Shown: positions 17,801 through 27,096, counted from the first letter of the stretch. The stretch is 64,000 bases of DNA from Arthrobacter sp. Y81 (GCF_002929335.1 NZ_PJIL01000015.1:62001-126000), one strand, 5' to 3'. Notes: generated from the letters alone by a model not told the origin. Numbers and translations are program-made.

Positions 17801-20800
17801 AGTGAGCTGCACCCGTCCGTCGATGACGTCGGCCTTCAATTCCGCGGCAGCTTCCAGCCGGTTGGCTGCGAGGGTGACGTTGTCGCCGTCGGGATCAGAG
17901 TCATTGGCCAGCACGTCCACTGCCACGTGGCGGCCCGGGAGAACGGTGATGCTGTCCTCAACGGCCGTCGGACTCTGGTTGGATCCAGGCGCGGGGGCGA
18001 TGCCTACCGCCACCAGCGCTGTGGATCGTGCCCCGTACCGGTCCTCAACAACATAGGAGAAGCTGTCTTGCCCGGAGGCGTTCTTCGGCGCCATGTATTC
18101 CACGTAGCTGGCACCCACCACCGCTGTTCCCTTGCGCGGCGCCTGCTCCAGTCCCACCAAAGTGACCGAGTCGCCGTCGGGATCAATGCCGTCCAAGGGA
18201 ATGGCGATCCTCGTCGTGTTGCCGGCAACGACCCGACCGGTGACATGCTGGGGAAGCGGCCTGGAGTTCGTGCCCTCTCCCCGAATGTGGATGGTGACCT
18301 GCGCCGAGTCTTCCTGCCCGTCCGGGCCGGCGACTGCGTAGATGGCGTGTACCGTTCCGCCTGCTCCGCCTGCCTTGAACCGCAGCACGTCCCCCGATAC
18401 GGCAAGGAGGCCCTGGGCGGGGTCGATTCCCTGCACGAGGACCGGCCTGAGCTGAAGCTTGGCGCCATTGGGGTGGGAGTCATTGGCGAGGACTGCGATG
18501 GTGGAGACGTCGTTTGCCCGGACGGTGATTTCGTCTGGGGCCGCCACGGGCGGGACCAGTTTGGCGGGCGCCGGAATGGGCAGGATGGTGACTTCGCCGG
18601 TGGCGGAGGCAACGCCGTTGGACACTGTGTAGGTCAGGCTGGTGGGAGCGCTGAGGCCGCGGACATCGGTGATGCGCAGGATGTGGTGGTCCAGGACAGC
18701 AACCGAGACCGCTGAGTTCCCGGGCAGGCCCACGGATTGGATGACGAGGACGCCGCCGGCTGGGTCGGAGTCGTTGGCAAGAGCGTCCAGCAGCACTTCG
18801 CCGCCCACCGGCAGCAGCGCCAGATCCGCGACGGCCACCGGCTCGCCCTCGCCTCCGGCGGCGTTGACGTCGATCCTGACGAGCCCCTCAGAGCTGTCCG
18901 GTCCGTTCGTTACCAGGTACGTCACGTAGTACGTTCCAGGGTTTGTCGCACGGAAGGTGAAGGTCCCGGCCTGGTAATCAGGAGTGATCGCGTGCTCAGG
19001 AGGTCCTGCCACGCGGGTCAGCCGGAGTCCTTCTCCGGTCGGATCCGTGTCATTTTTCAACGGAGAGACCAGGATGTCCTGCCCCGCGACGCCCGAAACG
19101 TGGTCTGCGTTGGCCTTGGGCGGAAGGTTGCCCTTGGCGCGGACGTCCACAACCACCGTGCCCTCGGACTGGTCACGGCCGTCGGAGACAGTGACTGCCA
19201 CTTCCTTCTTGCCCAGGCTTGCCCCCACGTCCTGGAACGTCAGGAGGCCGTCGGCCCGGGTCCGCACCTGGTCGCCGTCGCTCGTGGCGCGGGCACCCAG
19301 CAGCAACAGGTCGTCGCCGTCGGGGTCCATCCAGTCGGTGAGGAGGTTCTGGGAGATGCTTTTGCCCTGTTCCAGGATGATCGTGGGCACCCGCTTTTGC
19401 TTCGGCGCCTCGTTGCTGGCAGGGTCCTTGACGGTCAAGGTGACCTTCGCCCCACCGGTGCCGCCGCGGCCGTCACTGGCTTGGTATTGGAACGGCGACG
19501 TGCCGGTGGCATCGGCCGGAACCTTCACTTGCAGGCCGGTTCCGTTGTAGACAGCCTGCACGATTCCGACGGCGGGGTTGTTGCCTTGGACCTGCGCGGT
19601 GAGGACGTCGCCGTCGGGGTCGGAGTCGTTGTCCAGCACCGGCAGGAGGGTGGTTCGGCCGGGGCGGACTCCGAACTGGTCGTCAACGGCGGACGGCGGC
19701 CGGTTTTCTTTGGTGCGGTCCGGGAGGGTATTCACCGGGTTGTCATCAGCAGCCGGTTCGTCCTGGTCCTCGGTCTTGTCCGGCGGCGGAATGATGTCGT
19801 CCCAGTTGGCTACAAGCCTCATGTTCTCGGTGACCAGCCAGATATTGCCCGTGGTGACATCGTTGAGGACCACGAGGTCCCGGTTTACCCGGAAGACGAG
19901 GTTGGACCGGGCACTCGCGCCGGGGATGTCGGCGCTGCTGTTATCGGCGGGGTTCGTGCATTCGCGGAGGTATTTGCCTGCGCCGGACCAGGCCGCATAG
20001 ACGCAATCGTTGACGTGGACCGGAGTGGCAGGGCTTCCGGAGGTTCCGAGTTCCACAATGGTTGCGGCTGAGCCGTCCAGAGGCTGCTTGATCAGGCCCG
20101 TCTTCGTGGCGACGGCGACGAAGCCAGCGGAGGGCCCGCTTTGCTGCAGTTTTGCGTCCTTGGCGTCGGGCAACTGCGCCTGGCGGCCGCCGGGAAGGTG
20201 GAGTGTTCCGTTCCCGGGGTCGAATAGGACTGGCTTGTCCCCCACTGCGGCGATCTGCAGGTCCTCGACGTCGCGGATGGCCTCGTATTGGACGGAGTCC
20301 CGGGAGTCCACTCCACCGGTTGCATTCACCCTGAGGGAGGTCACCTCCCCGCGGGCGGGATCCGCGGCGTGGACGACGTCGTCAGTTCCTACCGTCGCGA
20401 CGATTCCCTGGGCGTCGGTGACCACGGGTTCCTGGGTGTCGTAGTCGATGGACCCCAGCATGTTGCTCTGCGTCACCCAGAGACGGCCCGAGCTCGGATC
20501 AGCCACGGCAACCGCTTTTTCCCCGAAGGCCGGGACCGCGGTTCCCGGAAGCTGCTGGGGTTGTTCAAGAGTGACGCTGGAGACCTTGACCCTGCCCAAG
20601 GAGGCATTGCCGCGATCCGAGACGAGCACACTGCTGCTGTGTTGGAGGACATCGAAGTCGCCGCTGGCTGCCATGAGGCCGCCGTCCAGGGTTTTCGACT
20701 GGAAGTTCAGGTGGCCCACAAGGTTCTTGCCAGAATTGGTCACCCACACACCGCCGTCGTTCAGGTCGACGTGCGTGGTGGTGAACCCTGGGTGGATAAC

Positions 20801-20890
20801 TGCCGTTGCAACAAGCAGTCCAACTGCGGAAAACGTTGTTGCCGCTGCCAGTGCCCGTTGTTTTGCGCGCACCCATGAACGAAGCCGCAT
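14831..20890 (-). CDS. Giant Ig-like / fibronectin type III repeat surface protein
   Basis: 2019 aa from the ATG at 20890 (GGGGGACAG upstream; an in-frame ATG at 20965 lacks a site). A basic N-terminus and one hydrophobic helix (residues about 14-34) act as signal or anchor. Residues 40-370 carry repeated short strands such as GGVWVTN and GRLWVTQ, like a beta-propeller. From about 400 to 1460 come about eleven ~95-residue cadherin/VCBS-type repeats with PPxAxDD and NDSDPDGD calcium-type loops. At least three Fn3 domains follow at 1465-1750 (VVLNWSPPANNGAAITAY), then a 270-residue Cys-containing tail. In relatives this gene usually heads a MoxR-DUF58-transglutaminase set, which is absent here. 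Confidence 0.85.
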   Translation of the reverse strand: MRLRSWVRAKQRALAAATTFSAVGLLVATAVIHPGFTTTHVDLNDGGVWVTNSGKNLVGHLNFQSKTLDGGLMAASGDFDVLQHSSSVLVSDRGNASLGRVKVSSVTLEQPQQLPGTAVPAFGEKAVAVADPSSGRLWVTQSNMLGSIDYDTQEPVVTDAQGIVATVGTDDVVHAADPARGEVTSLRVNATGGVDSRDSVQYEAIRDVEDLQIAAVGDKPVLFDPGNGTLHLPGGRQAQLPDAKDAKLQQSGPSAGFVAVATKTGLIKQPLDGSAATIVELGTSGSPATPVHVNDCVYAAWSGAGKYLRECTNPADNSSADIPGASARSNLVFRVNRDLVVLNDVTTGNIWLVTENMRLVANWDDIIPPPDKTEDQDEPAADDNPVNTLPDRTKENRPPSAVDDQFGVRPGRTTLLPVLDNDSDPDGDVLTAQVQGNNPAVGIVQAVYNGTGLQVKVPADATGTSPFQYQASDGRGGTGGAKVTLTVKDPASNEAPKQKRVPTIILEQGKSISQNLLTDWMDPDGDDLLLLGARATSDGDQVRTRADGLLTFQDVGASLGKKEVAVTVSDGRDQSEGTVVVDVRAKGNLPPKANADHVSGVAGQDILVSPLKNDTDPTGEGLRLTRVAGPPEHAITPDYQAGTFTFRATNPGTYYVTYLVTNGPDSSEGLVRIDVNAAGGEGEPVAVADLALLPVGGEVLLDALANDSDPAGGVLVIQSVGLPGNSAVSVAVLDHHILRITDVRGLSAPTSLTYTVSNGVASATGEVTILPIPAPAKLVPPVAAPDEITVRANDVSTIAVLANDSHPNGAKLQLRPVLVQGIDPAQGLLAVSGDVLRFKAGGAGGTVHAIYAVAGPDGQEDSAQVTIHIRGEGTNSRPLPQHVTGRVVAGNTTRIAIPLDGIDPDGDSVTLVGLEQAPRKGTAVVGASYVEYMAPKNASGQDSFSYVVEDRYGARSTALVAVGIAPAPGSNQSPTAVEDSITVLPGRHVAVDVLANDSDPDGDNVTLAANRLEAAAELKADVIDGRVQLTAPSPAGTSATAIVRYEISDGRGGTAVGTLKVQVRSDAAALAPIARDDRVTFAETLGKTVVEVPILKNDEDPDGVASELRITFPEGAPTAGISAPGKVAVRLGDQPQIIAYTVTDIDNLSSTAFILVPGLGGQAPALRSTAPLEVVSGQQLTLNLQDLVVVRPGKSPRITQDTKVQAVASNGAPLVKDATTIVFTSADDYTGPAAVSLEVTDGASVDDPDGRTSVLTIGITVLPDPTRNHPPTFPSSTLEAAVGEDSSLELRDVASDIDEGDKDKLTFALQGTPPAGINAALDGSLFKATVDGAAKGSTLTVPVTVSDGRSAPVAGAVDVRVVASKRPLAAANDDVIAGARAGQSQRVQVLDNDINPFPEAPLKILSAAVETGTGTATVDGDAVIVTPAEKFVGTMVVRYRVQDKTQDAEREIDGRIRLTVKDKPDAPTTPTVGEVRDRTVVLNWSPPANNGAAITAYKVSGSRGFSQQCPATTCTLTGLTNNVEYTFTVVATNEVGDSPPSPASAPARPDAKPDTPAAPALVFGDRSLTVNWVPPNSPGSPVESYSLEISPAPPAGNIRASNLTGTSYQWTGLQNGTPYQVRIQASNKAPDPSEWSPYSATAIPAGVPGAPGKPTVTRSTSGGSESIMVVSWAPAADNGASIDTYTVNAVQGGSTVKSSTVSGSQLSVPVTVSNSTSDYSFTVVAKNKAGTSAASPLSDPRRAFGTPGAVPSVRADPLDNAVQLSFGAAAGNGATPSYQYQVNGNAFQTVPSDRVIRTGVPNNGNYTIGVRAVNSMDGATYEGPVTNSNPVAPYGQPHAASINPVTVTTTVRFDVGAVVNNGRQVVALEYQSSDGKSGALGAGGGSVTTGNGYDQSISITVTVVDDLGQRTAVSATGRTAPAKYLTVDNGSASPGTCEWPTNGTSASDTPANCAAGGGTFVAQGSRVQVQCVTTGAAYTIYDGATGQPTGATSNVWYKVINNLWIRPTDGPVDSGVPAC

Positions 20891-21129
20891 CTGTCCCCCA
20901 GTCTCATAATTAGCCCGAAGCCAATATACGCGGGTCGGACCCAACGCTGGTGCCGAGGGCGGCAACAGTACGGTCCTGTGGTAATCCAGCCTGCGGTAAA
21001 TCCAGTTCCAATGCTGAGTGGTCCTGCTGGGGCCGTAGACCGTTGGCTGTTATGGCGCCACCACTTACGTTGGCGGTAGCTTTGGATTACTTTTCCTAGG
21101 AAGCAGCCGAGGTGCCGGAGGTACCGCTG

Positions 21130-22374
21130 ATGCAAGGGTTGTCCACATCATTGGTTCTGATCGCCTTGCTGGCTGTCGCTGCGCCCCTCGCGGCCCGCTT
21201 TCTTGATCGTGTGGTTAAGGTGCCGATCGTGGTGTTCGAGATTGTCCTCGGAATCCTGCTCGGCCCCAGCCTGTTGGGGTGGATACAGTCCACCGAGTTC
21301 ACGGATACGCTGGCCGAATTCGGGCTGGCCATGCTCTTCTTCGTTGCCGGCAACGAGATTGATTTCGCCCTAATCCGCGGCCGGCCCGCCAACCGTGCGT
21401 CTGCTGGCTGGGTAATCTCCTTGGCGGCAGGCATTGGCGCTGGCCTCGTCCTGGCCCCCACACCGGAGGCGGCCGTGATCATCGGCGTCGCCTTGTGCTC
21501 CACAGCTTTGGGCGCGCTGCTGCCTATCCTTCGCGACGCCGGCGAATCGAAATCCCCGATCGGCATCGCGGTCACCGCACTGGGTGCGGCTGGTGAGTTT
21601 GGTCCTCTGGTTGCGATCTCGCTGTTCTTTAGTGGCAGGCAGTTGGGACCGGCAACAGCAGTACTCCTCGGGTTTGTTCTCCTGACCGGCCTGGCGATCT
21701 ATCTCGCCTCCCGCGCACGGCACTCACTGCTCCACTCCCAAGTCACTAGGACCCTCCACACCAGCGGCCAGTTCGCCGTCCGGTCCATCATGTTTATCCT
21801 CAGCGTGCTCGTTGTGCTGAGCATGGTCCTGGGACTCGACATGCTGCTGGGTGCATTCGCCGCCGGAGTCCTCTGGAAGGTTGCCATCGCGCGCGCTCCC
21901 GAACAGGACCGGAAGGTCATCGAGACGAAAATCGACGCTATCGCATTCGGATTCCTGGTGCCGATCTTCTTTATCGACACCGGCATAGACTTCGACCTAC
22001 GCGCGCTCACCGCAAGCCCAGCCGCTCTCGCACTGGTCCCCCTGTTCCTGCTCCTCCTGCTCATCATCCGCGGTCTGCCGTCCTTGCTCGCCGCTCCCCC
22101 CAACTCCACCTCTGCCGATAAACGGGCCGCCATGCTGTTTGGGGCAACAGGATTGCCGATTATCGTGGCGGTGACAGGCATCGGCCGGGACGAGGGGCTG
22201 ATCTCAGGCGGAATCGCGTCGGCACTCGTTGGAGCAGGAACGCTCTCGGTACTCCTGTTTCCCCTGCTCGCACTCCGTCAGCATCAACGCAGACCATCGG
22301 GGCGCCAACGCGGCACCAGGAAATCCCCTAGGAGACCGGACCAGGCCGACGTCGCCGGTGGTGCACCAAAGTGA
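21130..22374 (+). CDS. CPA2-family cation:proton antiporter (Na+/H+ exchanger domain)
   Basis: 414 aa from the ATG at 21130, 7 nt after GGAGGT; a GTG at 21112 is possible but overlaps that site. About twelve hydrophobic segments are seen, with typical KVPIVVFEIVLGILLGPSLL at TM2, GLAMLFFVAGNEID (the acidic TM4 region) and VALCSTALGALLPIL. It has no C-terminal RCK/TrkA domain, only a 35-residue basic tail. It exchanges Na+ or K+ for H+ at the membrane. It is divergent from the giant surface protein. Confidence 0.88.
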   Translation: MQGLSTSLVLIALLAVAAPLAARFLDRVVKVPIVVFEIVLGILLGPSLLGWIQSTEFTDTLAEFGLAMLFFVAGNEIDFALIRGRPANRASAGWVISLAAGIGAGLVLAPTPEAAVIIGVALCSTALGALLPILRDAGESKSPIGIAVTALGAAGEFGPLVAISLFFSGRQLGPATAVLLGFVLLTGLAIYLASRARHSLLHSQVTRTLHTSGQFAVRSIMFILSVLVVLSMVLGLDMLLGAFAAGVLWKVAIARAPEQDRKVIETKIDAIAFGFLVPIFFIDTGIDFDLRALTASPAALALVPLFLLLLLIIRGLPSLLAAPPNSTSADKRAAMLFGATGLPIIVAVTGIGRDEGLISGGIASALVGAGTLSVLLFPLLALRQHQRRPSGRQRGTRKSPRRPDQADVAGGAPK

Positions 22375-22453
22375 GCCTCTGGTCCAAAAACCGTCGGCGC
22401 CGTCACTAAACGCGCCGAGCTCATCGACCGGAGCTCATCGGACCCTGCCCTCG

Positions 22454-22711
22454 TCAGGCAGCGGCCGGTTCAGCGCCCGGGGCCTTCGGTGCGGTGACGC
22501 CGCTGCACACAAGGGCGATCTCAAGGTCGGCCATGTCCAGCAAACGCCGCCCGCCGGTCAATTCGTCCAGGATCCAGAACAGGCCGTAGTCCGGGACCCG
22601 CTCGGTCACGCGCCCGCGGTGAACGAGGGCACCCTTGTACCGCGCGACGATGAAATCCCCGGCAGCGAGTTCATGGCAGGTACCCACAACAGTTTCTTCA
22701 CTCATGGTCAT
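22454..22711 (-). CDS. 85-aa small protein, function unknown
   Basis: The start is at ATG 22711 (MTMSEET), 8 nt after AAGGA; the in-frame ATG at 22720 is too close to that site. It is beta-rich (DFIVARYKGALVHRGRVTER, PDYGLFWILDE) with an Ala/Pro tail. The strand-rich pattern resembles an SH3-like barrel, but I do not recognise a family. It is divergent from the three-helix protein at 22869. Both may share the intergenic control region 22712-22868. Confidence 0.6.
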   Translation of the reverse strand: MTMSEETVVGTCHELAAGDFIVARYKGALVHRGRVTERVPDYGLFWILDELTGGRRLLDMADLEIALVCSGVTAPKAPGAEPAAA

Positions 22712-22868
22712 GAGTCGCATCCTTTCCGAAGCGTTCGGCTCTCACAGAGTGCACGTTCAAGGTTGCACGAAAGTTTCCGCCGCATGATTTCTTCGTGCCC
22801 GCGCCTGGGCCGCGCAAACCCTAAGGAAGCTGATGGACGCCTGCGGCCCCGGGCATCAAACTTGTCTG

Positions 22869-23111
22869 ATGGACGACACGGAAAAGCGCGATACCATCGC
22901 CAAAGTCACTGACCGGCTCGCCGCACGCTATCCCGACGCCCCCCGCTCCCGCGTAGCCCGGGTCGTCGCGGAGGAATACGAATCATTGGATGCCAGCAGG
23001 ATCCCGACTTACATCCCGACCCTGGTCGAACACGGAGCCAAGAACAGACTCAAACGCGAGTTCGGGACTGCCCCGGGGCAGTTCCTTTCTTTAGATCTTC
23101 CCAACGTATGA
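22869..23111 (+). CDS. Small three-helix-bundle dimerisation-type protein
   Basis: 80 aa from ATG 22869; there is no good ribosome site, so the transcript may be leaderless. The pattern RLAARYPDAPRSRVARVVAEEY then DASRIPTYIPTLVEHGAKNRL resembles the small actinobacterial proteins annotated as three-helix-bundle dimerisation domain (YPxxxxxxVxxVV...IxxxVPxLVxRxAxxxL). Its function is unknown. The 3' end lies about 50 nt from the GH43 remnant on the other strand. Confidence 0.6.
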   Translation: MDDTEKRDTIAKVTDRLAARYPDAPRSRVARVVAEEYESLDASRIPTYIPTLVEHGAKNRLKREFGTAPGQFLSLDLPNV

Positions 23112-23162
23112 GTGACCTTCGCGGCTGGCATGCTGCCTGGCCCGCGGAAGTGGATTGTGTAA

Positions 23163-23370
23163 GCCCGTGACGCCGGTGTAGCCGGGGGTGAGATCTGCGC
23201 AGGTCATCTGGCTGTGGACCCGCTCGATGTAGTAGTAAGCCTGGCCTTCTGTCGGGCCGACCACCAGATCGAAGTCGCCTGCGTTCATTCCAGGGACTTG
23301 AGGCCGGTGGTGACGACTTCGTATGGTCCGAGGAGTTGATTTGCGTCACGGCCTTCTTTGAATCGTTACA
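23163..23370 (-). pseudogene. Fragment of a GH43-like glycoside hydrolase, frameshifted
   Basis: The minus strand reads GRDANQLLGPYEVVTTGL then, after a one-base shift near 23286, MNAGDFDLVVGPTEGQAYYY IERVHSQMTCADLTPGYTGVTG. The second stretch matches a GH43-type blade (DFDLVVDxxxGxxYYYxERVHSE). Only ~70 residues remain, with neither catalytic end. It was probably part of a plant-polysaccharide locus with the GH78 enzyme. Confidence 0.55.
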
Positions 23371-23412
23371 TTCCTTGACTCGCCGCTCACTCGTGGTCCA
23401 GACTTGGACCGC

Positions 23413-23426
23413 AGAAAGCGTTTTCT
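23413..23426. promoter_or_regulatory. LacI-family operator upstream of the rhamnosidase gene
   Basis: AGAAAGCGTTTTCT is an almost perfect palindrome with the central CG and flanking A/T runs of LacI/GalR-family operators. It lies in the 586-bp region 23112-23697 that otherwise holds only the GH43 fragment. It is about 300 bp upstream of the GH78 gene, suggesting repression by a sugar-responsive LacI protein encoded elsewhere. Confidence 0.5.
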
Positions 23427-23733
23427 GGATTGTCGCGGATTCGTTGCGCTCATGCTAAGTAGCCCCGTATCCGTCAGGCCAAAGTGGTGAAGCCTCGTCG
23501 CCCTGGGGCACCAACACGATGAAGCCGGGGCGCAAGCTTGTGCCTGCGGGCAGAAACGGAGATCCATTGAAAACATCATCCGGCACCGCCGCCGAGTCAC
23601 TGTCCCCGAGTGCAGGTCCTGTCCAGCGCCGAGATTCATTCGCGTCCCCGCCATCCGCAGCCGAGCCGGTCCGCCCATCGTACGGAACCGCTACCTGATG
23701 GGCGTCTCCCCCACCCAGGAAGCAATCCCAACC

Positions 23734-26700
23734 ATGACGCGCCAGAGCGAACTACAGGCTGCCGGCCTGCTGACTGACGGAATCTCGCCCTGCCTCACGG
23801 CGTCGCCGTATCCGCTTTTTGGCTGGCAGCTGAGCCAGCCGGAGGACGCCGAGCCCGCCGCCGCCCGGCAGACCGGCTACGAAATCGCCGTCGAGGACGC
23901 GGCTGGCGCCGAGGTCTGGTATTCCGGGCCCGTCCCGTCGTCGCGCCAATCCGGGATCCCCTACGGTGGACCGGCACTGGCTGAGGACGCGGATTACAGC
24001 TGGCGTGTACGCGTGAGTGACGCCGCCGGGAACCCCGGCCCCTGGTCCGAATCGGTGGTTTTCAGTACCGGACTTTCGGACAGCGGGTGGGGCGCCCACT
24101 GGCTCCACCGGGCGGCAGGCGGCCGGGCTCCGCTGGACGTCCTGAACGGCGCCCTTCGTGTTGCAGGCTCGCCATTCCTTCCCGTCCCTTGCACGCCCGT
24201 CCGGCAGTTCACTCTGGAGGCCCGCCTCCGGCCCGTGATGGGGTGGGCCGGTCTGCTTCTCCGCAGCAGCGGCCCAGGCACAGGACTGTTGCTGGAACTG
24301 AACACGGCGGGCAGCGTTGTGCTCCGCCGTGCCCCGGCCTGGGAAATCCCCACCCCTGCTACTCCCGACACCGAAGTCCTGGCCAGCGCGCAGCTGGAAC
24401 ACGACGCCGTGGCCAGCCAGGAGCGACTGCCGGGCAAGGACCTGGTCCCGGGCACGTGGCAGGACCTGACGGTCACCGACGACGGCGTCACCATCACCGT
24501 GAGCCTCGACGGCGTTGAGCTGCTTACCATGGCTGAACCCTCCCCTGCCGGAGAGGCGGGATCGCTGGCACTCCACCAGGGACCCCGCAGCCAAGCCGAG
24601 TACGCCTCCTTGCGGGTCGCCGCCGCTGGACCCACATCCGACGCCGGTCCCACACGCATTGCGGATCCCATCAGCAGCATGGTGCTCGTTGACCACAGGT
24701 ACGACGCCGGACCGGAGGAAGCCCGTGCCTTCCTGAGCCATTGGGCGCGCACCACGGTTCACCGGCAGCCCGATGAATGGACGCTCTTCCGCACCACCAT
24801 CCGGCTCACGGGCTCCGTTGCCCGTGCGCGGCTTTTCGCCGCAGCCAGCCATCATGCCCAGCTTGCCGTGAACGGCATGCCCTGCCTCAGCACCACCTCC
24901 TTCGGCTACCCCGGCGAGGGATATTACGACGCCGCCGACGTCACCGCGCTGCTCGCCGCCTACTCACCGGAAGACTCACCTGCGCGGCCCGGCCATGGGA
25001 CAGAGCCAGTCCAGCAGCAACCCTCGCAGGTTCCCCTTACGGCCCTGCTGCACTGGTACGGCCCCGGCCAGGGCAGGGCTGCCAGTCTCCCGGGCTTGCT
25101 CGTGCGGCTCAGCGTGGACTACACCGACGGCCGCCGCGAGGTCTTCGGCTCCGGCCCGGACTGGACAGCCACCGAGGCCCCATACCGCCAGGCGGGCTAC
25201 CGGAATGACGAGGGCGACCCCGTGGAGCACCTCGACGCCGAGGCCGCGGCAGCACTGGATTCCGGCCAGGACATGCTCCCGACCCTGAGCTACGGCACCC
25301 ACCCCATCTCCCACTTCCCGGCCCTGCACCCCCGGCGCACTTTCCTGTCCGAGACTCTTGTTGCCCCCGAGGCCTTCCTTACCGCGGCCGACGGAACGCT
25401 CGTGGCGGACTTCGGCAGGGTCATTCCGGCCCGCCCGGAAGTGGACTTCCGCGCCGGAACCGCCGGGCGGACCCTGATGATCCGGGCCGGCTACTCCCTG
25501 GACGCGGACGGCAGGGTGGACAGCGGTAAGACGGCCAGCCAGAACACAGACATGTCCTTCCCCTATACCCAGGTCGAGGGCCCGCAGCAGTTCCGTGCCA
25601 GCGTGCACCTGGGCTTCCGGTACTTGGAACTCCCCGGTGTGGAGGCGTCGGACCTATCCCGGGTGGGCGCCGTCATCGTCCATGGCCGGCACCCGCATGA
25701 GGGGAGCTTCAGCAGCTCGGACCCCACATTGGATGCCGTGTTCGGGCTGCTGCGCGATTCGGCACTGTACGGGGTCCAGGAGCAGTTCGTGGACACGCCC
25801 ACGCGGGAGAAAGGCCAGTTCCTGGCCGACGCCGTCAACATCTCCTACGCCACCATGGCCCTCTTCGGCGAGCACGCCTACACGGCTCAGGCGCTACGGG
25901 AGTTCGGCTGGTCGGCGGCGCGCTACTGGACCGCCGGCGAGGACCGGGGGCGCTACAACGCGGTCTACCCTAACGGCGACGGCAAACGGGACATCCCCGA
26001 CTTCTCGCTCATGATGCCGGAATGGGCCGAGGAATACCACCTCCGCACCGGCGACCTCGCACTCGTGACGGAACTGCTCCCGCACCTCCGGAACACCGCC
26101 GACTACGCGCTGCGGTACCTCCCCACGGACGGCCCGACGGCGGGGCTGGTCACCGAACTGGGCGGCGGCTCCGGCCCTTACCTTCACGGCATCGTTGACT
26201 GGCCCGCGCCCGGCCGCTTCGGCTATGACATGCAGTGCGCTGCCAAGACCACCGTCAACGCCCAGGCCTACTCGGCCCTCATATCCACGGCGCGGCTTTG
26301 CAGCGTCGCCGGCCAGGAGGACGCAGCCGTGCGGTACGCCGGGCATGCCGCTGCCCTCGCGGAAACCATCCGCACCCGACTGCGCGTGGATGGCGTGATG
26401 GTGGACGGGCTGCACGCCGACGGAACACCCAGCGCCCACGCCTCCCAGCACGCAACGTCCTTCCCGCTGTCCCTCGGGATCACCGATCCTGCGCACGCTG
26501 GTGCCGATGCGCACAGGATCGCCAGCCAGGGCATGCGCCAGGGACCCATGACCGTGCACCGGCTGGTGCGGGCGCTGCTGTCCGAAGGCCTCACGGACGC
26601 CGTCCTTGACCTGCTCACCAACCCGGGCCAGCCCGGCTGGGCGCGGCTCCTTGAGCAGGGCGCCAGCTTCACCTGGGAAGCCTGGGAACTGGAGGTCGGC

Positions 26701-27096
26701 ACCGACTACAGCCAGTCCCACGCCTGGTCCGTGTCCGTCGTCAAGGAAATCCTCGAGTCCCTGCTCGGCGTGCGCGTGACTGTTCCCGGAGGCAGCGAAC
26801 TGCTGATCGAACCGCCGCTCTGCCGGCTCGAGCACGCCGAGGGAAGTCTCCCCCTGCCCAACGGCACCGTAGCGGCCAACTGGCGGCGGACGGCCGCGGG
26901 AACCCAGCTGGAATGCACGGTACCCGCCGGCGTCACGGTGACCGTCCGGCTCCCCGCCGGCACTTACGGAATCCAGGGGCCGACGGCGGGACCCGCCGTC
27001 GTGCGTTCCAGCACGGCCTCGACCAACAGACCTACAACGCGTGACTTCCGGGTCCACGCAGGAACCTGGACCTTCACGCCGACCGACAAATCCTGA
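23734..27096 (+). CDS. GH78 alpha-L-rhamnosidase
   Basis: 1120 aa from ATG 23734; ATG 23698 in frame is the alternative, and neither has an ideal site. Fn3-like N-terminal strands (YSWRVRVSDAAGNPGPWSES, about 90-115) lead into the bac-rhamnosidase N domain. The catalytic (alpha/alpha)6 barrel follows, with QEQFVDTPTREKGQFLADA (about 685-705), the equivalent of the DCPQRxERxGWxGD acid motif. W(E)AWE (about 985) and a C-terminal beta-sandwich close the protein. There is no signal peptide, so it is a cytoplasmic enzyme releasing rhamnose from plant-derived glycosides. Confidence 0.88.
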   Translation: MTRQSELQAAGLLTDGISPCLTASPYPLFGWQLSQPEDAEPAAARQTGYEIAVEDAAGAEVWYSGPVPSSRQSGIPYGGPALAEDADYSWRVRVSDAAGNPGPWSESVVFSTGLSDSGWGAHWLHRAAGGRAPLDVLNGALRVAGSPFLPVPCTPVRQFTLEARLRPVMGWAGLLLRSSGPGTGLLLELNTAGSVVLRRAPAWEIPTPATPDTEVLASAQLEHDAVASQERLPGKDLVPGTWQDLTVTDDGVTITVSLDGVELLTMAEPSPAGEAGSLALHQGPRSQAEYASLRVAAAGPTSDAGPTRIADPISSMVLVDHRYDAGPEEARAFLSHWARTTVHRQPDEWTLFRTTIRLTGSVARARLFAAASHHAQLAVNGMPCLSTTSFGYPGEGYYDAADVTALLAAYSPEDSPARPGHGTEPVQQQPSQVPLTALLHWYGPGQGRAASLPGLLVRLSVDYTDGRREVFGSGPDWTATEAPYRQAGYRNDEGDPVEHLDAEAAAALDSGQDMLPTLSYGTHPISHFPALHPRRTFLSETLVAPEAFLTAADGTLVADFGRVIPARPEVDFRAGTAGRTLMIRAGYSLDADGRVDSGKTASQNTDMSFPYTQVEGPQQFRASVHLGFRYLELPGVEASDLSRVGAVIVHGRHPHEGSFSSSDPTLDAVFGLLRDSALYGVQEQFVDTPTREKGQFLADAVNISYATMALFGEHAYTAQALREFGWSAARYWTAGEDRGRYNAVYPNGDGKRDIPDFSLMMPEWAEEYHLRTGDLALVTELLPHLRNTADYALRYLPTDGPTAGLVTELGGGSGPYLHGIVDWPAPGRFGYDMQCAAKTTVNAQAYSALISTARLCSVAGQEDAAVRYAGHAAALAETIRTRLRVDGVMVDGLHADGTPSAHASQHATSFPLSLGITDPAHAGADAHRIASQGMRQGPMTVHRLVRALLSEGLTDAVLDLLTNPGQPGWARLLEQGASFTWEAWELEVGTDYSQSHAWSVSVVKEILESLLGVRVTVPGGSELLIEPPLCRLEHAEGSLPLPNGTVAANWRRTAAGTQLECTVPAGVTVTVRLPAGTYGIQGPTAGPAVVRSSTASTNRPTTRDFRVHAGTWTFTPTDKS

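Noticed and set aside
18737..20071. 444-codon plus-strand frame inside the giant surface protein
   Set aside because: It is antisense to the regular Ig-like repeats, whose periodic motifs are only on the minus strand.
23346..23678. 110-codon minus-strand frame across the rhamnosidase control region
   Set aside because: It covers the LacI-type operator, has no homology, and is full of Arg, Cys and Met in a non-protein-like pattern.
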